64,000 nucleotides of DNA, taken from positions 186,001 to 250,000 of the forward strand of contig NZ_SCRH01000038.1 of assembly GCF_004298145.1 (NCBI RefSeq), read 5' to 3'. How positions within the stretch are numbered: position 1 is the first letter of the stretch; each line of letters begins with the position of its first letter. The notes under the pieces were generated by a model that did no database searches, was not told the DNA's origin, and saw nothing but the letters and a program-made list of their open reading frames with translations. Position numbers and translations under genes: made by a program. Positions 59,479 through 64,000 of the stretch are shown piece by piece. Source of the DNA: Mycobacterium sp. (GTDB lineage: Bacteria > Actinomycetota > Actinomycetes > Mycobacteriales > Mycobacteriaceae).

Positions 59479-60279
59479 TCAGCCGGGAAAGTACCGGATC
59501 CGGTTGATCGCGTCGCCGCGCCACGCCACGTCGGCGAACATGATGGCGCGCCCGTGGCCCGAGTTGATGGAGACCGCGACCGTCGAGCCCGCACTGTTTA
59601 TCTTGGTCGCGGCGGCCCCGTCCAGTTGCTCCACCAGTTCGGCCAGCTCAAGGGGGCTGCGATCACCCAAAGTTATTGTGGCTCTGGATGACAACGCCCG
59701 CGCGCCAGCGAACGTGTCTCCCCGCGCGACGGCGGCGAAAAAACTCCGCACCAACCGCTGGTGGAGCGCACCCACCCGGCGGAATCCGGCCATGAAACCG
59801 GCGGTCCCCCGCCATCCTTGATTCGTCACGAGCCCTTTGGACAGGTGCAGGGCGGGGCTCAGCGCGCCCGGGCCGGTTCGCAGGAACTGCGCCATCATGG
59901 CGGGCAACTCCCAATACGCCCGCAGTTCACCAATGAGCCACTGGCCGTTGGCCTCTCGGAGGTCGTAGCGCAGAAACGCGGGAATGTACATCGTCACGGC
60001 CGGACCCATCGCCACCTCGAGCTCGAGATCGCGCAGAACCGTCGTGCCGAAGACGATGTCGACGTCGCGATGAAATTTGATGTCACGCGGGCCGATGAAA
60101 GTGTCGTAAAAGCGGCCGATCTGCTCATGCCCCACGTGGGGTCGCGAACCCACGGGGTCCTCGACCCGGCCGTCGCAGGTGAACAACCCCACCCACCCGG
60201 CATGATCGTGCGCGCCGGCCGCCTGCGGCGAGCGCTCCACCGCCGCGAGCAGACGTTCCCGGTCCACCGGCACCACCAT
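59479..60279 (-). CDS. Rv2042c-like conserved protein
   Basis: MVVPVDRERLLAAVERSPQAAGAHDHAGWVGLFTCDGRVEDPVGSRPHVGHEQIGRFYDTFIGPRDIKFHRDVDIVFG; overlaps the pncA stop. Confidence 0.8.
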   Translation of the reverse strand: MVVPVDRERLLAAVERSPQAAGAHDHAGWVGLFTCDGRVEDPVGSRPHVGHEQIGRFYDTFIGPRDIKFHRDVDIVFGTTVLRDLELEVAMGPAVTMYIPAFLRYDLREANGQWLIGELRAYWELPAMMAQFLRTGPGALSPALHLSKGLVTNQGWRGTAGFMAGFRRVGALHQRLVRSFFAAVARGDTFAGARALSSRATITLGDRSPLELAELVEQLDGAAATKINSAGSTVAVSINSGHGRAIMFADVAWRGDAINRIRYFPG

Positions 60280-60839
60280 TACGGTCCCCCCACCAGCTCG
60301 ACGCCGAGGGATTCCATTTCCGCCAGCGCCGCGGCGGCTGAATCCGCCGCCGCGGCCGCGGTCAGGTCCACCAGCACCCTGGTGGTCAGACCCGCGCGCA
60401 CCGCGTCCTCCGCGGTCCGCCGGACGCAATGGTCGGTGGCGATGCCGACCACGTCCACGTCGTCAACCCCCCGCTGCCGCAACCACTCCAGGAGCGGGGT
60501 CCCGTCCTCGTCGGCACCCTCAAAGCCGCTGTATCCCGCAGAGTGGGCGCCCTTACGGAAGACGGCATCGATGCGCGTGGTGTCCAAGTCGGGCCGAAAC
60601 TCCGCGCCCGCGCTTCCCGCGACGCAGTGCGGGGGCCAGGACGAGGAATAGTCCGGCCGTTCGGAGAAATGGTCGCCCGGGTCGATATGGAAGTCCTGGG
60701 TCGCCACGACGTACCGGTAGCCCGGCGCGCCGGCCAGATAAGCGTTGACGGCGGGCGCGACGGCGGCCCCGCCCGACACCGGTACGGAGCCGCCCTCGCA
60801 GAAATCGTTTTGCACGTCGACGATGATCAACGCTCGCAC
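60279..60839 (-). CDS. pncA: Nicotinamidase/pyrazinamidase PncA
   Basis: 186 aa; MRALIIVDVQNDFCEGGS, DFHIDPGDHF, SSSWPPHC, VFRKGAHSAGYSGFEG, GIATDHCVRRTAEDAVR. Confidence 0.96.
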   Translation of the reverse strand: MRALIIVDVQNDFCEGGSVPVSGGAAVAPAVNAYLAGAPGYRYVVATQDFHIDPGDHFSERPDYSSSWPPHCVAGSAGAEFRPDLDTTRIDAVFRKGAHSAGYSGFEGADEDGTPLLEWLRQRGVDDVDVVGIATDHCVRRTAEDAVRAGLTTRVLVDLTAAAAADSAAAALAEMESLGVELVGGP

Positions 60840-60934
60840 ATGCTCCAGCCTATCCGGGTGCGCCGCTGCGTCGCCCTAGCTGCGCATATCGGCGTTACGG
60901 TTTGCTCGACAAGCTGTCGGGTAATACACGGGCC

Positions 60935-61936
60935 ATGGTGATCAGGAGAATCGCGCGACCCCTGTTATCAGTGGCGTTCATCGGGCAAGGAGTCAATTCA
61001 CTGCTCAATCCCAAATCGGCGGCCCAGGCGGCGGCGCCGGCAGTGGACGGCTTGCAAGCGTTGCCGGATTCGGTGAGCGGCAACATTCCGAGCGACCCCG
61101 AGACGGTCGCCCAAATCACCGCGGCCGTCCAAATCGGCGGCGGTCTGCTGCTCGCCACCGGCAAGCTCCCGCGCATCGCCTCGGCCGCACTCGCGGTGAC
61201 GGTGTTACCGGCCAACCTTGGGGCGCACTCGTTCTGGAATGAAAGCGACCCGGCTGCCAAAGCTCAGAAACGCCAGCAATTTCTGACCGACCTCAGCCTG
61301 CTGGGTGGACTTCTCATCGCCTCCGCGGACACCGCGGGCAAGCCGTCGCTGGGGTGGCGTGGTCGCCGGGCGGCCGAGCGGCTCTCGGAGCGGGTGTCGT
61401 CGGCGTGGCCCGGATCCGACGATTCGGCTTTCGATGCCGATTTTTCCGAGCTGGGTGATCGGATCGCACACGGCCTGCAGGTCGGCGCCGAACGCGGCCG
61501 CGAATTGGCCAGCACGGCGGCGGAACGGGGTGCGCCCTACGCCGAAGCCGCGCTCGAACGCGGCCGCGAATTGGCCAGCACGGCTGCACAACGCGGTGCA
61601 CCCTACGCCGAAACCGCGCTCGAACGCGGCCGCGAGCTAGCCAGCACCGCGGCCGAGCGCAGCAAGCCGCTGGCGAAGAAGGCGCGCAAGCGCGGGGAGG
61701 AATGGGCTGACGAAGCCGCCGACCGGGCCGCCTATCTCGCCGAGAGGGCGCGTAAGCGCAGCGAAGAACTGGCCGACGAGGCCGCCGACCGCGCCGCACC
61801 ACTGGCCAAGAAGGCGCGCAAGCGCAGCGAGAAACTGGCGAAGCAGGCACGCAACCGCAGCGAAAAGCTGGCCGACACGGCACGGGTGCGTGGCGAAGGG
61901 CTCGCCGAGACCGGCCGCCGCAAGCTGCCCTGGTGA
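60935..61936 (+). CDS. DoxX-family membrane protein with long 11-mer-repeat C-terminal tail
   Basis: MVIRRIARPLLSVAFIGQGVNSLLNPKSAAQAAAP...DLSLLGGLLIASADTAGKPSL; C-term of 13 consecutive 11-residue repeats. Confidence 0.9.
   Translation: MVIRRIARPLLSVAFIGQGVNSLLNPKSAAQAAAPAVDGLQALPDSVSGNIPSDPETVAQITAAVQIGGGLLLATGKLPRIASAALAVTVLPANLGAHSFWNESDPAAKAQKRQQFLTDLSLLGGLLIASADTAGKPSLGWRGRRAAERLSERVSSAWPGSDDSAFDADFSELGDRIAHGLQVGAERGRELASTAAERGAPYAEAALERGRELASTAAQRGAPYAETALERGRELASTAAERSKPLAKKARKRGEEWADEAADRAAYLAERARKRSEELADEAADRAAPLAKKARKRSEKLAKQARNRSEKLADTARVRGEGLAETGRRKLPW
61490..61918 (+). repeat. Coding tandem repeat: 13 x 33 bp (11-mer), first units near-identical at 66-bp period
   Basis: gaacgcggccgcga(a/g)... 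begins at 61490, 61556, 61622; protein units ERGRELASTAA/ERGAPYAEAAL/.../VRGEGLAETGR. Confidence 0.92.
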
Positions 61937-61955
61937 TGACGACCGCACACGTGAA

Positions 61956-62534
61956 CTAGACCGGCCAGCGCGACCGCAAGATCTCCGGCGTCCATGCGGG
62001 CCAGTCGGGGGAACCGATCGTCAGGCCGCCGCTGAGCCGGGCGGCGATCCGGGGCCCGCGCAGGCGGCTGTTGTCGTAGACGGTGGCGATGTCGGATAGC
62101 GCGACGGCCTCGGTGACCGGTGTCCACAAGCGGCGATGACGCTCGCGGACCTTGGCTTCCGGTACGTCATGGCCGCCGGCACGCACCCGGTGCCGGACAC
62201 GTTCGACGGCAAGGTCTTCCGGGATGAGCAGCGCATGCAGGACGACGGTGAAGCCCGCGCGGTGGGCGGTGTGGACGAGGTCCAGCTTCGACGGGTGGGA
62301 AAACACGGTCTCCGCGATGAACGACCGGCCCAGGTCGATCAGCTTCGCGCGGGTGTCCGCGGCGATCTGCGCGGCGTCGTAGGCGTGCGATGCCGGATCC
62401 TTCGGCCAGTGCTGCCGCGCGATTTCGTCGGCGTTGACCACGAGGCTTCCGGGCAACAGCGGCGCCAGGGTGAACGCGATGAAGGTCGACTTGCCGGCGC
62501 CGTTCGGCCCGACCACCAAGTCAAGTCGATCCAT
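61956..62534 (-). CDS. Zeta-toxin-like P-loop kinase
   Basis: 192 aa; LVVGPNGAGKSTFIAFTLAP, NADEIARQHWP, FIAETVFSHPSKLDLV. Confidence 0.87.
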   Translation of the reverse strand: MDRLDLVVGPNGAGKSTFIAFTLAPLLPGSLVVNADEIARQHWPKDPASHAYDAAQIAADTRAKLIDLGRSFIAETVFSHPSKLDLVHTAHRAGFTVVLHALLIPEDLAVERVRHRVRAGGHDVPEAKVRERHRRLWTPVTEAVALSDIATVYDNSRLRGPRIAARLSGGLTIGSPDWPAWTPEILRSRWPV

Positions 62535-62558
62535 CGGGCCGCGCCCGCGAACCCCGGG

Positions 62559-62948
62559 TCAGCGCTCGCCCGCGAGCACCACGGCGGCGCCGTCGGGCCG
62601 GTGCTCGACGATGTCGCCGTCCTCGTTGAGGGCGACGGTGGTGACCCCTTGGGCGGCCAGCGTCGCCCCGTAATTGGTGCGGGCCAGGCTTTCTTCGATC
62701 GCCGCGGAGATCTCGGCGTTGAACACCACGCCTTCCTCCACGGCGAGTTCGCTGGTCGCCAGCTGGCCGGCGAGCGCCGCTTCGACCCGCCGCCGAGACG
62801 CGGTGTGCTGGCTGGACACCGCGCGTCCGACCCGCGCCCAGTGGTCGAGTTGCTGCTTGGCCGAACGACTCTGGCGGGCGCCCTCGGCCGCCGCGCTGTC
62901 CATCAGGTCGGACGCGACGCGGGTGACACGATCGAGAGCCTCCGCCAT
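62559..62948 (-). CDS. Putative antitoxin partner of zeta-like toxin
   Basis: MAEALDRVTRVASDLMDSAAAEGARQSRSAKQQLDHWARVGRAVSSQHTASRRRVEAALAGQLATSELAVEEGVVFNAEISAAIEESLART; GGAGG RBS before ATG at 62948; 24 bp upstream of toxin. Confidence 0.78.
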   Translation of the reverse strand: MAEALDRVTRVASDLMDSAAAEGARQSRSAKQQLDHWARVGRAVSSQHTASRRRVEAALAGQLATSELAVEEGVVFNAEISAAIEESLARTNYGATLAAQGVTTVALNEDGDIVEHRPDGAAVVLAGER

Positions 62949-62982
62949 GACTTCCTCCATGATGCAGCACACCGTTACAAGC

Positions 62983-62999
62983 TGTAGCATAATGCTACA
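62983..62999. promoter_or_regulatory. Perfect inverted repeat upstream of TA operon (putative operator)
   Basis: tgtagcat-a-atgctaca (8-bp arms, 1-nt spacer). Confidence 0.65.
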
Positions 63000-63016
63000 C
63001 CACGCGTCAGCCCCTC

Positions 63017-63511
63017 CTAGCGCCCCACCTTCAAGACAGCGTCGATGATCGCCTCAACGTCTTGGTCGATGTCCACGGTCGCGCCGGCCTCGTCGGGGCC
63101 GAGCGGCTCCAGGGTGTCCAATTGCGACCGCAACAGCGCCGCCGGCATGAAGTGGCCGGGCCGGGCCGCCAGCCGGCCGGCGATCAGGTCCGCCGAACCG
63201 GACAGATGCAGGAACTCGACGCCCGGGCAGTGCGCGCGCAGCTGGTCGCGGTACTTCCTTTTGAGCGCCGAACAACTCACCACACCGCCGTCGCGGTGGC
63301 CGGCCAGCCATTCGCCGATTTTTTCCAGCCAGGGATAGCGGTCCTCGTCGTCGAGCGGTTCGCCGGCCGCCATCTTGGCAACGTTGGCGGCCGGATGCAG
63401 GGTGTCGGCATCGACGAACGGAACCCGTGTACGTTGCGCCAGCGCCGCCCCGACCGTCGACTTGCCCGATCCGGATACACCCATCACCACGACGGGGGCC
63501 GATCGGCTCAC
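63017..63511 (-). CDS. gntK: Gluconokinase
   Basis: 164 aa; VVMGVSGSGKSTVGAALAQR, FVDADTLHPAANVAKMAAGEPLDDEDRYPWL, FLHLSGSADLIAGRLAARPGHFMPAALLRSQ. Confidence 0.93.
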   Translation of the reverse strand: MSRSAPVVVMGVSGSGKSTVGAALAQRTRVPFVDADTLHPAANVAKMAAGEPLDDEDRYPWLEKIGEWLAGHRDGGVVSCSALKRKYRDQLRAHCPGVEFLHLSGSADLIAGRLAARPGHFMPAALLRSQLDTLEPLGPDEAGATVDIDQDVEAIIDAVLKVGR

Positions 63512-64000
63512 CTAAGTTTGTTCGCCGAGGTTGCGATTCCATTCCAGCCAACCGACGCCGCTGCGCCCGTCGGCGGTGGTGATCGTGGCCCAGACGCGGG
63601 GGAACTGGCTGACCCGTCCGTCGGCGGCGGTGAGCCGCACCGGCGCCTGGCCGCGCACGTTCACGTCGGCGGTGATCTCGCCCGGGTTGAGCGTCACCGT
63701 CGCGTCCAGCGGTAACCCGTTGCCGTCGAAGGATTCTCGTGAGTCGACGGTTTGCAGCTCGGTGAGCCGGCCGTCGGCGTCCTGCGCGTAGCCGATGCTG
63801 AACGCGGGCGCGCCGGGGATGCGGATGTTGACACCGTGCAGATGGGTGCCGTCATCCAGGTGCAGCGCGCTCCAAATCCAATCCATGCTCCACCAATCGC
63901 GCACGCCCCAGGAGTGATCACGCTGGCCGGGCACCGAGTCGACGCGATAGCTGGTGTCGCCGATCGTGACGGTGCCCGAGACGGTGCACGGAATTTCGTA
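63512..64000 (-). CDS. Conserved hypothetical protein, partial at right edge
   Basis: Open minus frame continues to 64000 (...SYRVDSVPGQRDHSWGVRDWWSMDWIWSALHLDDGTHLHGVNIRIPGAPAFSIGYAQDADG...). Confidence 0.7.
   Translation of the reverse strand, partial: YEIPCTVSGTVTIGDTSYRVDSVPGQRDHSWGVRDWWSMDWIWSALHLDDGTHLHGVNIRIPGAPAFSIGYAQDADGRLTELQTVDSRESFDGNGLPLDATVTLNPGEITADVNVRGQAPVRLTAADGRVSQFPRVWATITTADGRSGVGWLEWNRNLGEQT

Noticed and set aside
61305-61883. Overlapping Arg/Pro/Cys-rich ORFs over the 11-mer repeat
   Set aside because: Out-of-frame shadows of the repeat-encoding DoxX CDS.

Overview
High-GC mycobacterial chromosome segment (called from protein content; species not assigned). No tRNA, rRNA, CRISPR array, transposase or phage genes were recognised. 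Main blocks: (1) 1-22 kb, a dormancy/DosR-like island: WS/DGAT, alpha/beta hydrolase, DUF5709, universal stress protein, flavodoxin, FadD, HPF/Rv0079-like factor, DUF1918, SpoIIAA-like protein, a membrane-anchored trypsin-like protease with a zinc ribbon, a group 3b-type [NiFe]-hydrogenase operon with maturation protease, an Rv1733c-like membrane protein, an Acg-like nitroreductase, and a P1B-5-type ATPase with a C-terminal hemerythrin domain. Many GGGACTTnnGnCCC-type palindromes (DosR-box-like) lie in its promoters. (2) 22.5-33.5 kb, MgtA-type ATPase and lipid/acyl-CoA/redox enzymes. (3) 34-46 kb, TetR regulator plus a complete yrbEAB-mceABCDEF operon followed by a three-module Phd/YefM-like protein. 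(4) 46-52 kb, universal stress protein and efeUOB iron uptake with an IdeR-like box. (5) 52-64 kb, patatin, sugar ABC transporter, ECF sigma factor/DoxX pair, Rv2042c-like gene, pncA, a DoxX protein with a 13-unit 11-residue-repeat tail, a zeta-type toxin-antitoxin pair, gluconate kinase and a partial hypothetical gene. Most striking: the 13 x 11-mer amphipathic tail (61490-61918), the triplicated Phd module (45456-45965), the hydrogenase plus Ni/Fe-type P1B-5 ATPase neighbourhood under DosR-like boxes, and the protease-TPR-TM-zinc-ribbon protein. All family calls come from reading the sequence; no database search was run.
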